64,000 nt of DNA from Cupriavidus pauculus (GCF_022179805.1 NZ_BPUO01000011.1:1-64000), one strand, 5' to 3'. Positions 27,342 through 36,952 are shown, counted from the first letter of the stretch. Program-made: numbers and translations. The notes: a model not told the origin generated them from the sequence alone.

Positions 27342-28583
27342 ATGAGCCAACGCATTGCCATTGTCGGCGCCGGCCAGTCGGGTTTGCAGATGGCGCTGGG
27401 GCTGCAGGCCCACGGCTATCGGGTGACGCTGCTGTCGAACCGCTCGCCGGACCAGATCCGCGCAGGCAAGATCATGTCCAGCCAGTGCATGTTCGACCGT
27501 GCGCTGCAGACCGAGCGGGACCTGAATCTCAATTGGTGGGATGACGCGTGTCCGCCCGTGGAGGGCATCGGACTCGCGGTTCCGCACCCCGAACAGGCGA
27601 GCGCGACAGCGATCGACTGGGCAGCCAGGCTGGACCGCCCGGCGCAGGCCGTGGACCAGCGGCTGAAAATGCCGGCGTGGATGGAGGCATTCACGGCCCG
27701 TGGTGGTGACCTCCGGCTGATGGATGTCGGTATCGACGAACTCGAAGCACTGACGCAGGAACACGATCTGGTGCTGCTGGCGGCAGGCAAGGGCGAGATC
27801 GTCGGCCGCTTTGAGCGCGACGCGGCGCGCAGCCCCTTCAGCGCGCCTCAACGGTCGCTGGCGCTGACGTACGTCACGGGCATGACGCCCCGCATGCCGT
27901 TCTCGCGGGTTTGCTTCAACCTGATTCCCGGCATTGGGGAGTACTTCGTCTTTCCGGCGCTGACGTTGTCCGGCCCCTGCGAGATCATGGTATTCGAAGG
28001 CATTCCGGGCGGCCCGATGGATCGCTGGTCCGAGGCACGCACACCCGAGGCGCATCTGGAAGAAAGCCTGCGCATCCTGCAAACGTGGCTGCCGTGGGAG
28101 GCTGAGCGCTGCGAGAAAGTGGCGTTGACCGACGCCAACGGCATCCTGTCCGGCCGCTTCGCACCGACAGTACGCAAGCCGGTGCTGACACTGCCGTCGG
28201 GCCGCATGGTGTTCGGCATGGCCGATGCAGTGGTGGTCAATGATCCGATCACCGGGCAGGGGTCGAACAACGCGGCGAAATGCTGCAAGGTCTATCTCGA
28301 TGCGATCCTGGCGCGTGGCGAGCAGCCGTTCGACGCCGCATGGATGTACGACACGTTCGAACGCTACTGGGACTACGCGCAGGACGTAGTGGGCTGGACC
28401 AACTCTTTGCTGACGCCACCGCCGCCGCATATCCTCGGCTTGCTGGGCGCGGCCGGCCAGTCGCCGGCGCTGGCAGCACGCATCGCCAACGGCTTCGACA
28501 ACCCGCCAGACTTCTTTCCGTGGTGGACCGATCCGGCAGCGTGCCAGCAGTTGATTGACCACCATATGGCTCAGGCGGCCTGA
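27342..28583 (+). CDS. StyA-type two-component FAD monooxygenase (candidate indole/styrene monooxygenase)
   Basis: A 413-residue protein, the length of styrene monooxygenase StyA (group E flavoprotein monooxygenases, which epoxidise styrene or indole using reduced FAD from a separate reductase). GAGQSGLQ (residues 9-16) is the FAD-binding turn. The StyA-like segments RPAQAVDQRL, EARGG-equivalent FTARGGDL, DLVLLAAGKGE and NDPITGQGSNNA (second FAD motif) are in the expected order, and WTN near the C terminus matches. ATG 27342 was chosen for MSQRIAIVGAG and GGAGAC upstream. The flavin reductase gene begins one base after its stop, supporting a two-component enzyme. Styrene, indole or another aryl alkene cannot be distinguished from sequence alone. 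Confidence 0.88.
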   Translation: MSQRIAIVGAGQSGLQMALGLQAHGYRVTLLSNRSPDQIRAGKIMSSQCMFDRALQTERDLNLNWWDDACPPVEGIGLAVPHPEQASATAIDWAARLDRPAQAVDQRLKMPAWMEAFTARGGDLRLMDVGIDELEALTQEHDLVLLAAGKGEIVGRFERDAARSPFSAPQRSLALTYVTGMTPRMPFSRVCFNLIPGIGEYFVFPALTLSGPCEIMVFEGIPGGPMDRWSEARTPEAHLEESLRILQTWLPWEAERCEKVALTDANGILSGRFAPTVRKPVLTLPSGRMVFGMADAVVVNDPITGQGSNNAAKCCKVYLDAILARGEQPFDAAWMYDTFERYWDYAQDVVGWTNSLLTPPPPHILGLLGAAGQSPALAARIANGFDNPPDFFPWWTDPAACQQLIDHHMAQAA

Positions 28584-28584
28584 C

Positions 28585-29100
28585 ATGGAATCCGGGACCC
28601 TGAAGGGCGCGCCCGCGCCCGCCGCCACTGCCGACCCGCGTGCCCTGCGGCGGGTTTGCGGACGCTTCGCAACGGGCGTGGCGATCATCGGCGCAGTGGG
28701 GCAGGCAGGCAATGCGGTGGGGCTGACCGTCAACTCGTTCGCGTCGCTGTCGCTGGAGCCGCCGCTGATTCTGTGGAGCCTGGCCCGGCACTCGCCGAAC
28801 GCCGGCCTGTTTGCGCCAGGGGCAGCTTTCGGCGTGAGCATCCTGCGCGCCGGGCATGGTGAACTGGCTCGCCGCTTTGCCACGCCGCAGCCGGACAAGT
28901 TCGCCGGCGTGCCGCACTGGCGGTGCACACATGGCGTGCCGTACATCGACGAAGCGCTGGCCACGCTGTCGTGCCGCGTGGAGCGGGCCGATCCGCTCGG
29001 CGATCACCTGCTGATCGTCGGCGCGGTCCACGATTTCGCCGCCTCCGAAGGTGAGCCGCTGGTCTTTTACGGCGGAGATTTCATCAGCGTAGCCGCCTGA
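28585..29100 (+). CDS. Flavin reductase (StyB/HpaC-like)
   Basis: A 171-residue FMN-binding split-barrel reductase that supplies reduced flavin to the preceding monooxygenase. RRVCGRFATGVAIIGA, VGLTVNSFASLSLEPPLILW and FGVSILRAGHGELARRFA are the family motifs. ATG 28585 lies one base after the monooxygenase stop, so the genes are translationally coupled. An earlier in-frame ATG inside the previous gene is less likely. Last gene of the island; rplC starts 268 bp later. Confidence 0.9.
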   Translation: MESGTLKGAPAPAATADPRALRRVCGRFATGVAIIGAVGQAGNAVGLTVNSFASLSLEPPLILWSLARHSPNAGLFAPGAAFGVSILRAGHGELARRFATPQPDKFAGVPHWRCTHGVPYIDEALATLSCRVERADPLGDHLLIVGAVHDFAASEGEPLVFYGGDFISVAA

Positions 29101-29208
29101 ATTGCCGGCTTCGGCCGCCATCGCGCCTCCCGAAGTCGGCTTCACGTCGCTATTTCGCCGAATCTTGCTCGTCCACGCGGGCTCTGGCGTCCAATTCGGC
29201 AAATGGAC

Positions 29209-29237
29209 TTGCCCTTTCCAAATGGCTGGGTTATATT
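29209..29237 (+). promoter_or_regulatory. Candidate promoter for the truncated S10 operon
   Basis: TTGCCC (29209-29214), a 17-bp spacer and TATATT (29232-29237) lie about 130 bp before rplC. With the rpsJ terminator upstream and the catabolic island between, the S10 genes need their own promoter. This is the best match in the gap. Confidence 0.65.
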
Positions 29238-29243
29238 GTAAGG

Positions 29244-29263
29244 CTACCCGTTTCCCCGGGTAG
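29244..29263 (+). promoter_or_regulatory. Hairpin at the 5' end of the rplC leader
   Basis: CTACCCG-TTTCCC-CGGGTAG (7-bp perfect stem, 6-nt loop) would sit at the very start of the transcript from the promoter at 29209-29237. No T tract follows directly. It could stabilise the mRNA 5' end or take part in L4-type autoregulation; neither is shown. Confidence 0.45.
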
Positions 29264-29368
29264 TGGGGGCCATTTTGGTCAGCGCAATCCTTTTCGCGCA
29301 ACCCGCAAATCGCACAGTTTCGTGTATCAATCAGCCCCGGCCAATCGCAGCTGGGAATGGAGCAAACC

Positions 29369-30013
29369 ATGAGCCTTGGCCTTGTAGGTCGCAAGGTTGG
29401 CATGACCCGTATTTTCACGGACGACGGTGATTCGATTCCCGTTACCGTGGTCGAGGTCGGCGACAACCGCGTGACGCAAATCAAGACGGACGAGACCGAC
29501 GGTTATACCGCGGTTCAAGTCACCTTTGGCAGCCGACGCGCAAGCCGCGTCACCAAGCCGCTGGCGGGTCATCTCGCCAAAGCCGGCGTGGAAGCTGGCG
29601 AAATCATCAAAGAATTCCGCATCGATGCAGCCAAGGCTGCCGAACTGCAAGCTGGTGGTTCGCTGTCGGTCGACCTGTTCCAGGTTGGCCAGAAGATCGA
29701 CGTGCAGGGCGTGTCGATCGGTAAGGGCTACGCCGGTACCATCAAGCGCTACCACTTCGCTTCGGGTCGTGCCACCCACGGTAACTCGCGTTCGCACAAC
29801 GTGCCGGGTTCCATCGGTATGGCGCAGGATCCGGGTCGCGTGTTCCCGGGTAAGCGCATGACGGGTCACCTCGGTGACGTTACCCGTACCGTGCAAAACC
29901 TCGAGATCGCCAAGATCGACGCAGAGCGCAAGCTGCTGCTGGTCAAGGGCGCCATCCCCGGTTCCAAGGGCGGCAAGGTCATCGTGACCCCGGCCGTCAA
30001 GGCCAAAGCTTAA
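29369..30013 (+). CDS. rplC: 50S ribosomal protein L3
   Basis: A 214-residue protein that reaches toward the peptidyl-transferase centre. It begins [16 protein letters not shown] and contains [21 protein letters not shown] followed by [22 protein letters not shown] (29359-29362) supports ATG 29369 over an upstream ATG. It opens the S10 operon here because rpsJ has been separated from it. Confidence 0.98.
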   Translation: MSLGLVGRKVGMTRIFTDDGDSIPVTVVEVGDNRVTQIKTDETDGYTAVQVTFGSRRASRVTKPLAGHLAKAGVEAGEIIKEFRIDAAKAAELQAGGSLSVDLFQVGQKIDVQGVSIGKGYAGTIKRYHFASGRATHGNSRSHNVPGSIGMAQDPGRVFPGKRMTGHLGDVTRTVQNLEIAKIDAERKLLLVKGAIPGSKGGKVIVTPAVKAKA

Positions 30014-30025
30014 GGAGCGCATGTA

Positions 30026-30646
30026 ATGGAACTCAAGCTCCTCCAGGACAACGGTCAAATCGGCGCCGGCGTTGATGCCTCGCCCGAAGTGTTCGGCCGT
30101 GACTACAACGAAGCTCTGGTCCACCAGATCGTCGTTGCGTATCAGGCGAACGCCCGTAGCGGTAACCGCAAGCAGAAGGACCGCGAAGAGGTCAAGCACA
30201 CGACCAAGAAGCCGTGGCGCCAGAAGGGTACGGGCCGTGCTCGTGCCGGTATGTCGTCCTCGCCTCTGTGGCGTGGCGGTGGCCGTATCTTCCCGAATTC
30301 GCCGGAAGAGAACTTCAGCCAGAAGGTCAACAAGAAGATGTTCCGTGCCGGTATGCGCTCGATTTATTCGCAGCTCGCACGTGAAGGTCGTATCAACGTA
30401 GTGGACGGTTTCGCTGTCGACGCGCCCAAGACCAAGCTGCTGGCCGACAAGTTCAAGGCCATGGGCCTGGACTCGGTGCTGATCATTACCGACAGCCTCG
30501 ACGAAAACCTCTACCTGGCTTCGCGCAACCTGCCGAACGTGGCAGTCGTGGAGCCGCGTCACGCTGACCCGCTGTCGCTGGTGCACTACAAGAAGGTGCT
30601 CGTGACGAAGGCAGCTGTCGCGCAGATCGAGGAGTTGCTGAAATGA
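30026..30646 (+). CDS. rplD: 50S ribosomal protein L4
   Basis: A 206-residue tunnel-wall protein. The extended loop shows [15 protein letters not shown] and [13 protein letters not shown]. In enterobacteria L4 also represses the S10 operon via the mRNA leader. Its last 4 bases overlap rplW (ATGA), giving translational coupling. Confidence 0.98.
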   Translation: MELKLLQDNGQIGAGVDASPEVFGRDYNEALVHQIVVAYQANARSGNRKQKDREEVKHTTKKPWRQKGTGRARAGMSSSPLWRGGGRIFPNSPEENFSQKVNKKMFRAGMRSIYSQLAREGRINVVDGFAVDAPKTKLLADKFKAMGLDSVLIITDSLDENLYLASRNLPNVAVVEPRHADPLSLVHYKKVLVTKAAVAQIEELLK

Positions 30647-30957
30647 CGCAAGTAGCCAAGAACGATCATCGTTTGATGCAGGTGCTGCTCGCGCCGGTGG
30701 TTTCCGAAAAGGCAACCCTGGTAGCCGACAAGAATGAACAAGTCGTGTTCGAAGTGGCTCGCGATGCCAACAAGGCAGAAGTGAAGGCCGCCATCGAACT
30801 GCTGTTCAAGGTCGAGGTGCAGTCCGTTCAGATCCTGAACCAGAAGGGCAAGCAAAAGCGCTTTGGCCGCTTCATGGGCCGTCGCAACCACGTCAAGAAG
30901 GCATACGTGTCGCTGAAGCCGGGTCAGGAAATCAATTTTGAAGCGGAGGCCAAGTAA
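30643..30957 (+). CDS. rplW: 50S ribosomal protein L23
   Basis: A 104-residue tunnel-exit protein that docks trigger factor and [19 protein letters not shown] and [20 protein letters not shown] are typical, as is the basic [20 protein letters not shown] loop. Overlaps rplD by 4 bases; 2 bases separate it from rplB. Confidence 0.97.
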
Positions 30958-30959
30958 TC

Positions 30960-31790
30960 ATGGCACTCGTCAAGACCAAGCCGACTTCCCCGGGTCGTCG
31001 CTCGATGGTGAAGGTTGTCAACAAGGACCTTCACAAGGGCGCCCCGCACGCTCCGCTGCTGGAAAAGCAATTCCAGAAGTCGGGTCGTAACAACAATGGT
31101 CACATCACCACCCGTCATAAGGGCGGTGGTCATAAGCACCACTACCGCGTGGTCGACTTCAAGCGCAACGACAAGGACGGCATCGCCGCCAAGGTCGAGC
31201 GCCTGGAATACGATCCGAACCGCAGCGCAAACATCGCGCTGGTGCTGTTCGCCGACGGCGAGCGCCGCTACATCATCGCCACCAAGGGCATGGTAGCTGG
31301 CCAAGCCCTGATGAACGGCTCGGAAGCCCCGATCAAGGCCGGTAACAACCTGCCGATCCGCAACATCCCGGTTGGTACCACGATCAACAACGTGGAAATC
31401 CTGCCTGGCAAGGGCGCGCAAGTTGCCCGTGCCGCCGGTGGTTCCGCCGTGCTGCTGGCCCGTGAAGGCCTGTACGCTCAGGTGCGTCTGCGCTCCGGTG
31501 AAGTGCGTCGCGTGCATATCGAATGCCGCGCCACCATCGGTGAAGTGGGCAACGAAGAGCACAGCCTGCGTGTTATCGGCAAGGCCGGTGCAACGCGCTG
31601 GCGCGGTATTCGCCCGACCGTTCGCGGCGTGGTGATGAACCCGGTGGACCACCCGCATGGTGGTGGTGAAGGCAAGACTGCTGCTGGTCGCGATCCCGTG
31701 TCGCCGTGGGGTACCCCGGCCAAGGGTTACCGTACTCGCAGCAACAAGCGCACGGACAGCATGATCGTCCAGCGCCGCCACAAGCGCTAA
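30960..31790 (+). CDS. rplB: 50S ribosomal protein L2
   Basis: A 276-residue protein near the peptidyl-transferase centre and needed for subunit joining. The central RNA-binding part includes [17 protein letters not shown]. The C-terminal [14 protein letters not shown] contains the conserved histidine associated with peptidyl transfer. Rich in Lys/Arg/Gly at both ends as usual. Confidence 0.98.
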
Positions 31791-31812
31791 TCGGTAGGTA
31801 GGAGCTAAAGAT

Positions 31813-32088
31813 ATGACTCGTTCCGCAAAAAAGGGTCCGTTCTGCGACGACCACCTGCTGAAGAAGGTGGAAACGGCCGTAGCCGGCAAGGACAAGAAGC
31901 CCATCAAGACATGGTCGCGTCGTTCGACGATCATGCCTGACTTCATCGGCCTGACGATCGCCGTGCACAACGGCCGTCAACACGTGCCGGTGTACGTGAC
32001 GGAAAACATGGTTGGCCACAAGCTCGGCGAATTTGCGATCACTCGCACGTTCAAGGGCCACGCGGCTGACAAGAAAGCGAAGAGGTAA
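31813..32088 (+). CDS. rpsS: 30S ribosomal protein S19
   Basis: A 91-residue head protein binding 16S rRNA with S13. [18 protein letters not shown] and [22 protein letters not shown] are diagnostic, as is [22 protein letters not shown] precedes the ATG. Confidence 0.98.
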   Translation: MTRSAKKGPFCDDHLLKKVETAVAGKDKKPIKTWSRRSTIMPDFIGLTIAVHNGRQHVPVYVTENMVGHKLGEFAITRTFKGHAADKKAKR

Positions 32089-32097
32089 GGTGCCATC

Positions 32098-32427
32098 ATG
32101 GAAGTGAAAGCGATTCATCGCGGTGCCCGCATCTCCGCCCAGAAGACGCGTCTGGTCGCCGACCAGATTCGCGGTCTGCCGATCGAGCGCGCGCTCAACA
32201 TCCTGGCCTTCAGCCCGAAAAAGGCTGCCGGGATCGTGAAGAAGGTGGTCGAATCGGCCATCGCCAACGCCGAGCACAACGAAGGCGCCGACATCGACGA
32301 ACTGAAGGTCAAGGCCATCTTCGTCGACAAGGCAACCTCGCTCAAGCGCTTCACCGCACGGGCGAAGGGCCGCGGCAACCGCATCGAGAAACAAACCTGT
32401 CACATCACTGTGACGCTCGGCAACTAA
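32098..32427 (+). CDS. rplV: 50S ribosomal protein L22
   Basis: A 109-residue protein whose beta hairpin lines the exit tunnel. [20 protein letters not shown] at the start and the C-terminal hairpin [19 protein letters not shown], where macrolide-resistance changes occur in other species, are intact. Nine bases follow S19 and nine precede S3. Confidence 0.97.
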   Translation: MEVKAIHRGARISAQKTRLVADQIRGLPIERALNILAFSPKKAAGIVKKVVESAIANAEHNEGADIDELKVKAIFVDKATSLKRFTARAKGRGNRIEKQTCHITVTLGN

Positions 32428-32436
32428 GGAGTCACG

Positions 32437-33234
32437 ATGGGACAGAAGATTCATCCGACTGGCTTCCGTCTGGCCGTCAGCCGTAACTGGGCTTCGCGTT
32501 GGTACGCCAACAACACGAAGTTCGCCGGCATGCTGAAAGAAGACATCGAAGTTCGCGAGTTTCTGAAGAAGAAGCTCAAGAACGCATCGGTTGGCCGCGT
32601 TGTTATCGAGCGCCCGGCCCGTAATGCACGTATCACCATTTACAGCTCGCGTCCGGGCGTGGTGATCGGCAAGAAGGGTGAGGACATCGAACTGCTGAAG
32701 GCCGAGCTGCAACGTCGCATGGGTGTGCCCGTGCACGTGAACATCGAGGAAATCCGCAAGCCGGAAACCGATGCGCAGCTGATCGCCGATTCGATCACGC
32801 AGCAGCTCGAGCGCCGCATCATGTTCCGTCGCGCCATGAAGCGTGCGATGCAGAACGCGATGCGTCTGGGTGCCCAAGGCATCAAGATCATGAGCTCGGG
32901 TCGTCTGAACGGTATCGAAATCGCACGTACCGAGTGGTACCGCGAAGGCCGTGTGCCCCTGCACACCCTGCGTGCCGACATCGACTACGGCTTCTCGGAA
33001 GCCGAAACCACCTACGGCATCATCGGTGTCAAGGTGTGGGTCTACAAGGGCGATCACCTGGGCCGCAACGATGCGCCGGTGGTGGAAGAGCCGCAAGAAG
33101 ACCGTCGTCGTCGTCCGGGTCGCCCGGAAGGCCGCCGCCGTGAAGGCGAAGGCCGTCCGTCGGGTAACCGCCGCGGTGGTGCCGGTGCTGGTCGTCGTGC
33201 TGCGCCTGGCGCAGACGCGAAGAGTGGAGAATAA
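32437..33234 (+). CDS. rpsC: 30S ribosomal protein S3
   Basis: A 265-residue protein at the mRNA entry site. The KH domain shows [20 protein letters not shown]; the C-terminal domain has [21 protein letters not shown] and [20 protein letters not shown]. The last 40 or so residues form an Arg/Gly-rich extension beyond the E. coli length of 233, a feature seen in beta-proteobacteria. Two bases separate it from rplP. Confidence 0.98.
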   Translation: MGQKIHPTGFRLAVSRNWASRWYANNTKFAGMLKEDIEVREFLKKKLKNASVGRVVIERPARNARITIYSSRPGVVIGKKGEDIELLKAELQRRMGVPVHVNIEEIRKPETDAQLIADSITQQLERRIMFRRAMKRAMQNAMRLGAQGIKIMSSGRLNGIEIARTEWYREGRVPLHTLRADIDYGFSEAETTYGIIGVKVWVYKGDHLGRNDAPVVEEPQEDRRRRPGRPEGRRREGEGRPSGNRRGGAGAGRRAAPGADAKSGE

Positions 33235-33236
33235 CA

Positions 33237-33653
33237 ATGCTGCAACCGAAGCGTAGGAAGTATCGCAAGGAGCAGAAGGGCCGCAACACGGGTAAGGCTA
33301 CCCGTGGCAACGCCGTGTCTTTTGGCGAATTCGGCCTGAAGGCAATGGGCCGTGGCCGTCTGACCGCTCGTCAGATCGAGTCGGCACGTCGTGCGATGAC
33401 CCGTCACATCAAGCGTGGCGGCCGCATCTGGATCCGGATTTTCCCGGACAAGCCGATTTCGAAGAAGCCTGCTGAAGTCCGTATGGGTAACGGTAAGGGC
33501 AATCCGGAATACTACGTGGCTGAAATTCAGCCGGGCAAGATGCTGTACGAAATGGATGGCGTGACCGAAGAGCTGGCACGTGAGGCCTTCCGCCTCGCGG
33601 CCGCCAAGCTGCCGATCGCCACGAATTTCGTGGTGCGTCAGGTCGGTACGTAA
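33237..33653 (+). CDS. rplP: 50S ribosomal protein L16
   Basis: A 138-residue protein near the A-site tRNA elbow. It begins [19 protein letters not shown] and includes [19 protein letters not shown] and [19 protein letters not shown]. The RMGNGKG stretch holds the arginine hydroxylated in E. coli L16. Confidence 0.98.
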   Translation: MLQPKRRKYRKEQKGRNTGKATRGNAVSFGEFGLKAMGRGRLTARQIESARRAMTRHIKRGGRIWIRIFPDKPISKKPAEVRMGNGKGNPEYYVAEIQPGKMLYEMDGVTEELAREAFRLAAAKLPIATNFVVRQVGT

Positions 33654-33663
33654 GGAGATTGGG

Positions 33664-33858
33664 ATGAAAGCATCCGAACTGCGCGGCAAGGACGCCGCAG
33701 GCCTGAACCAGGAGCTCTCCGAGCTGCTGAAGGCCCAATTTAGCCTGCGCATGCAAAAGGCAACCCAACAGCTGCAGAACACCAGCCAGCTGAAGAAGGT
33801 TCGCCGCGACATCGCGCGTGTGCAAACCGTGCTGAACGAGAAGGCGAACGCGAAATGA
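33664..33858 (+). CDS. rpmC: 50S ribosomal protein L29
   Basis: A 64-residue helical protein beside the tunnel exit. [20 protein letters not shown] and the [16 protein letters not shown] segment are typical. ATG 33664 follows AAGGAG; the longer open frame upstream overlaps rplP and is not coding. The last four bases overlap rpsQ. Confidence 0.96.
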   Translation: MKASELRGKDAAGLNQELSELLKAQFSLRMQKATQQLQNTSQLKKVRRDIARVQTVLNEKANAK

Positions 33859-34133
33859 CTGAAGCTGCGAAGACTGAAGCGAAGCTTCGCCGGACCCTCG
33901 TGGGCCGTGTCGTGAGCGACAAGATGGACAAGACCGTCACGGTCCTGATCGAAAACCGCGTCAAGCATCCTCTGTACGGCAAGTACGTGCTGCGTTCCAA
34001 GAAGTACCACGCACACGACGAAGCCAACCAGTACAAGGAAGGCGATAAGGTTGAAATCCAGGAAACGCGTCCGCTGTCGCGGACCAAGTCCTGGGTGGTT
34101 TCCCGGCTGGTAGAAGCTGCGCGCGTCATCTAA
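33855..34133 (+). CDS. rpsQ: 30S ribosomal protein S17
   Basis: A 92-residue OB-fold protein of the 30S body. [19 protein letters not shown] and [19 protein letters not shown], then [13 protein letters not shown], match the family. Overlaps rpmC by ATGA. It is the last gene before the internal promoter at 34155-34183, so this marks the S10/spc boundary. Confidence 0.98.
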   Translation: MTEAAKTEAKLRRTLVGRVVSDKMDKTVTVLIENRVKHPLYGKYVLRSKKYHAHDEANQYKEGDKVEIQETRPLSRTKSWVVSRLVEAARVI

Positions 34134-34154
34134 GTACAACAGTACTAAGCTGAC

Positions 34155-34192
34155 TTGCAAGTCCAGGATTGTGTTGCTATAATCCTGGACTT
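34155..34192 (+). promoter_or_regulatory. spc promoter embedded in a perfect palindrome
   Basis: TTGCAA (34155-34160), 17-bp spacer, consensus TATAAT (34178-34183). A perfect 12-bp inverted repeat AAGTCCAGGATT/AATCCTGGACTT (34159-34170 with 34181-34192, 10-bp centre) covers the end of the -35 box, most of the spacer and half of the -10 box. The start would fall near 34190, inside the right arm, leaving a leader of about 215 nt to rplN. The dyad could be a repressor site or, as RNA from the upstream genes, a stem that ends or processes the S10 transcript. Confidence 0.8.
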
Positions 34193-34405
34193 CCGCTTTA
34201 TTGCGTCCGCCTTAGCAGTACCAACCGGGCAGGCCTGTAGAGCGAGCAAGGGCTTGTATCCAGTAGTTTCGGGTGCAAGCGCTACCGACTTCCAAGTTGA
34301 TCAACCCAAGCGGTGCTGGCGCAATGCCTGGCTCCGACGGGACCAAGACTGACCGGCAGTCCTCAATTTTGAGGGTGTGGCGGATTAAGTTGGGAAGATA
34401 ACACC

Positions 34406-34774
34406 ATGATTCAGACAGAAAGCCGGCTCGAAGTGGCCGATAACACCGGTGCGCGTGAAGTGCTGTGCATCAAGGTACTGGGTGGGTCCAAGCGCCGCTA
34501 CGCGAGCGTGGGCGACATCATCAAAGTGACCGTGAAGGACGCAGCGCCGCGCGGTCGCGTGAAGAAGGGCGACATCTACAACGCAGTCGTCGTGCGTACC
34601 GCCAAGGGCGTACGTCGCGCTGACGGTTCGCTCGTCAAGTTCGACGGCAATGCCGCCGTACTGCTGAACAACAAGCTCGAGCCGATCGGCACCCGTATCT
34701 TCGGGCCGGTGACTCGTGAACTCCGTACCGAGCGCTTCATGAAGATCGTGTCGCTCGCTCCGGAAGTGCTGTAA
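34406..34774 (+). CDS. rplN: 50S ribosomal protein L14
   Basis: A 122-residue subunit-interface protein. [20 protein letters not shown] and [20 protein letters not shown] are diagnostic, with [18 protein letters not shown] at the end. First gene of the spc unit, 213 bp after the end of the palindromic promoter. Confidence 0.98.
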   Translation: MIQTESRLEVADNTGAREVLCIKVLGGSKRRYASVGDIIKVTVKDAAPRGRVKKGDIYNAVVVRTAKGVRRADGSLVKFDGNAAVLLNNKLEPIGTRIFGPVTRELRTERFMKIVSLAPEVL

Positions 34775-34783
34775 GGAGCCGCC

Positions 34784-35092
34784 ATGAACAAGATTCGCAA
34801 AGGCGACGAAGTCATCGTGCTGACCGGCAAGGACAAGGGCAAGCGCGGTGTCGTCCAGGCAGTGCAAGGCGAGAAGCTCGTGGTTGAAGGCGTGAACGTT
34901 GCCAAGAAGCACGCTCGCCCGAACCCGATGCTGGGCACCACCGGTGGTGTGGTCGACAAGCTGATGCCGCTGCATATTTCCAACGTTGCGCTCGTGGATG
35001 CCAATGGCAAGCCGTCGCGTGTCGGTATCAAGGTCGAAGATGGCAAGCGCGTGCGCGTGCTGAAGACGACCGGTGCCGTCCTGGCCGCTTGA
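34784..35092 (+). CDS. rplX: 50S ribosomal protein L24
   Basis: A 102-residue assembly-initiator protein with an N-terminal KOW motif ([19 protein letters not shown]). [13 protein letters not shown] and [15 protein letters not shown] follow. AAGGAG precedes the start. Confidence 0.97.
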   Translation: MNKIRKGDEVIVLTGKDKGKRGVVQAVQGEKLVVEGVNVAKKHARPNPMLGTTGGVVDKLMPLHISNVALVDANGKPSRVGIKVEDGKRVRVLKTTGAVLAA

Positions 35093-35117
35093 TTCTGGGC
35101 ACAGATAGGAGTTGAGC

Positions 35118-35660
35118 ATGACAGCACGTCTGCAAGAGTTTTACAAAGAACAAGTTGTGCCGGCGCTGATGAAGCAGTTCGGCTACAAGTCGGTCATGGA
35201 AGTGCCGCGTTTCACCAAGATCACCCTGAACATGGGCCTGGGCGAAGCGATCAATGACAAGAAGGTCATTGAGCTGGCAGTTGGTGACCTGACCAAGATC
35301 GCCGGTCAGAAGCCCGTAGTGACGAAGGCCAAGAAGGCCATCGCTGGCTTCAAGATCCGTCAGGGCTACCCCATCGGTGCGATGGTGACCCTGCGCGGCG
35401 AGCGCATGTTCGAATTCCTCGATCGTTTCGTGACCGTGGCCCTGCCGCGCGTGCGTGACTTCCGTGGTGTGTCGGGCCGCTCGTTTGACGGTCGTGGCAA
35501 CTACAACATCGGTGTGAAAGAGCAGATCATTTTCCCCGAAATCGAGTACGACAAGATCGACGCACTGCGTGGTCTGAACATCAGCATCACGACGACGGCT
35601 AAGAACGACGAGGAAGCCAAGGCTCTCCTGAACGCGTTCAAGTTCCCGTTCCGTAATTAA
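35118..35660 (+). CDS. rplE: 50S ribosomal protein L5
   Basis: A 180-residue 5S rRNA-binding protein that forms bridge B1b. [20 protein letters not shown] and the [20 protein letters not shown] loop are typical. ATG 35118 with AGGAG upstream was chosen over a TTG six bases earlier. Confidence 0.98.
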   Translation: MTARLQEFYKEQVVPALMKQFGYKSVMEVPRFTKITLNMGLGEAINDKKVIELAVGDLTKIAGQKPVVTKAKKAIAGFKIRQGYPIGAMVTLRGERMFEFLDRFVTVALPRVRDFRGVSGRSFDGRGNYNIGVKEQIIFPEIEYDKIDALRGLNISITTTAKNDEEAKALLNAFKFPFRN

Positions 35661-35669
35661 GGGGTAACC

Positions 35670-35975
35670 GTGGCTAAACTGGCTCTGATTGAACGTGAGA
35701 AGAAGCGCGCAAAGCTCGTGGCGAAGTACGCCGACAAGCGCGCAAACCTCAAGGCCATTATTGACGACCAAGAAAAGTCGGAAGAAGAGCGTTATCTGGC
35801 GCGTCTCGAGCTGCAAAAGCTCCCGCGCAACGCGAACCCGACTCGCCAGCGTAATCGCTGCGCGATCACCGGTCGTCCCCGCGGTACCTTCCGCAAGTTT
35901 GGCCTGGCGCGTAACAAGATCCGCGAAATCGCCTTCAAGGGCGAAATCCCGGGTCTGACGAAAGCCAGCTGGTAA
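35670..35975 (+). CDS. rpsN: 30S ribosomal protein S14
   Basis: A 101-residue S14 of the long, zinc-free type: it lacks paired CxxC motifs and has only one cysteine ([12 protein letters not shown]). The start is GTG 35670 after AAGGGG. The C-terminal [23 protein letters not shown] is conserved. Confidence 0.97.
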   Translation: MAKLALIEREKKRAKLVAKYADKRANLKAIIDDQEKSEEERYLARLELQKLPRNANPTRQRNRCAITGRPRGTFRKFGLARNKIREIAFKGEIPGLTKASW

Positions 35976-36002
35976 TTACGCACAGGCTACAGGAGAAACA
36001 GT

Positions 36003-36398
36003 ATGAGCATGAGCGATCCTATCGCCGATATGCTGACGCGCATTCGCAACGCCCAAGGCGTGCAGAAGGCGTCGGTGGTCATGCCCTCGTCCAAACTGAA
36101 GGTTGCGATCGCCAAAGTCCTGAAGGACGAAGGCTATGTCGAAGACTTCTCGGTGCAGGAAGATGGCGGCAAGGCGCAACTGACCATTGGTCTGAAGTAT
36201 TACGCCGGCCGTCCGGTGATCGAGCGCATCGAGCGCGTTTCGAAGCCCGGTCTGCGCGTGTACAAGGGCCGCAGCGACATCCCCCAAGTGATGAACGGCC
36301 TGGGTGTGGCAATCATCTCGACCCCCAAGGGTCTGATGACTGACCGCAAGGCACGTGCCACTGGCGTGGGCGGCGAAGTTCTCTGCTACGTCGCGTAA
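36003..36398 (+). CDS. rpsH: 30S ribosomal protein S8
   Basis: A 131-residue central-domain protein; in enterobacteria it represses the spc m[20 protein letters not shown] and the C-terminal [20 protein letters not shown] are diagnostic. AGGAG at 35991-35995, seven bases before, supports the first ATG (MSMSDP). Confidence 0.98.
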   Translation: MSMSDPIADMLTRIRNAQGVQKASVVMPSSKLKVAIAKVLKDEGYVEDFSVQEDGGKAQLTIGLKYYAGRPVIERIERVSKPGLRVYKGRSDIPQVMNGLGVAIISTPKGLMTDRKARATGVGGEVLCYVA

Positions 36399-36407
36399 GG
36401 AGCAAAC

Positions 36408-36941
36408 ATGTCCCGTGTAGGTAAGGCTCCCATCGCGCTGCCGAAAGGCGCGGAAGTAAATGTGGCGGCTGGCGTGCTCTCCGTTAAGGGCCCGCTCGGT
36501 ACGCTGTCCCAGCCGATTCACAGCCTGGTGAAGGTCAACGTTGCTGAAGGCAACCTGACGTTCGAGCCGGCTGACGAATCGCGTGAAGCTAACGCCCTGC
36601 AAGGCACCATGCGCGCCCTGGCGGCAAACATGGTCAAGGGCGTGACCACCGGTTTCGAGCGCAAGCTGAACCTGGTTGGCGTGGGTTACCGCGCTCAACT
36701 GCAAGGCTCCGCGCTGAAGCTCCAGCTTGGTTTCTCGCACGACGTGATTCACGAAATGCCGGAAGGCGTCAAGGCCGAAACGCCGACGCAGACGGAAATC
36801 GTGATCAAGGGTGCTGACAAGCAGAAAGTCGGTCAGGTTGCTGCGGAAGTCCGCGCGTACCGTCCGCCCGAGCCCTATAAGGGCAAGGGTGTTCGTTACA
36901 GCGACGAGCGCGTCATCCTGAAGGAAACCAAGAAGAAGTAA
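36408..36941 (+). CDS. rplF: 50S ribosomal protein L6
   Basis: A 177-residue two-repeat protein close to the sarcin-ricin loop. [18 protein letters not shown] opens it; [20 protein letters not shown] and the C-terminal [18 protein letters not shown] are family motifs. Confidence 0.98.
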   Translation: MSRVGKAPIALPKGAEVNVAAGVLSVKGPLGTLSQPIHSLVKVNVAEGNLTFEPADESREANALQGTMRALAANMVKGVTTGFERKLNLVGVGYRAQLQGSALKLQLGFSHDVIHEMPEGVKAETPTQTEIVIKGADKQKVGQVAAEVRAYRPPEPYKGKGVRYSDERVILKETKKK

Positions 36942-36952
36942 GGGGTCCAATG

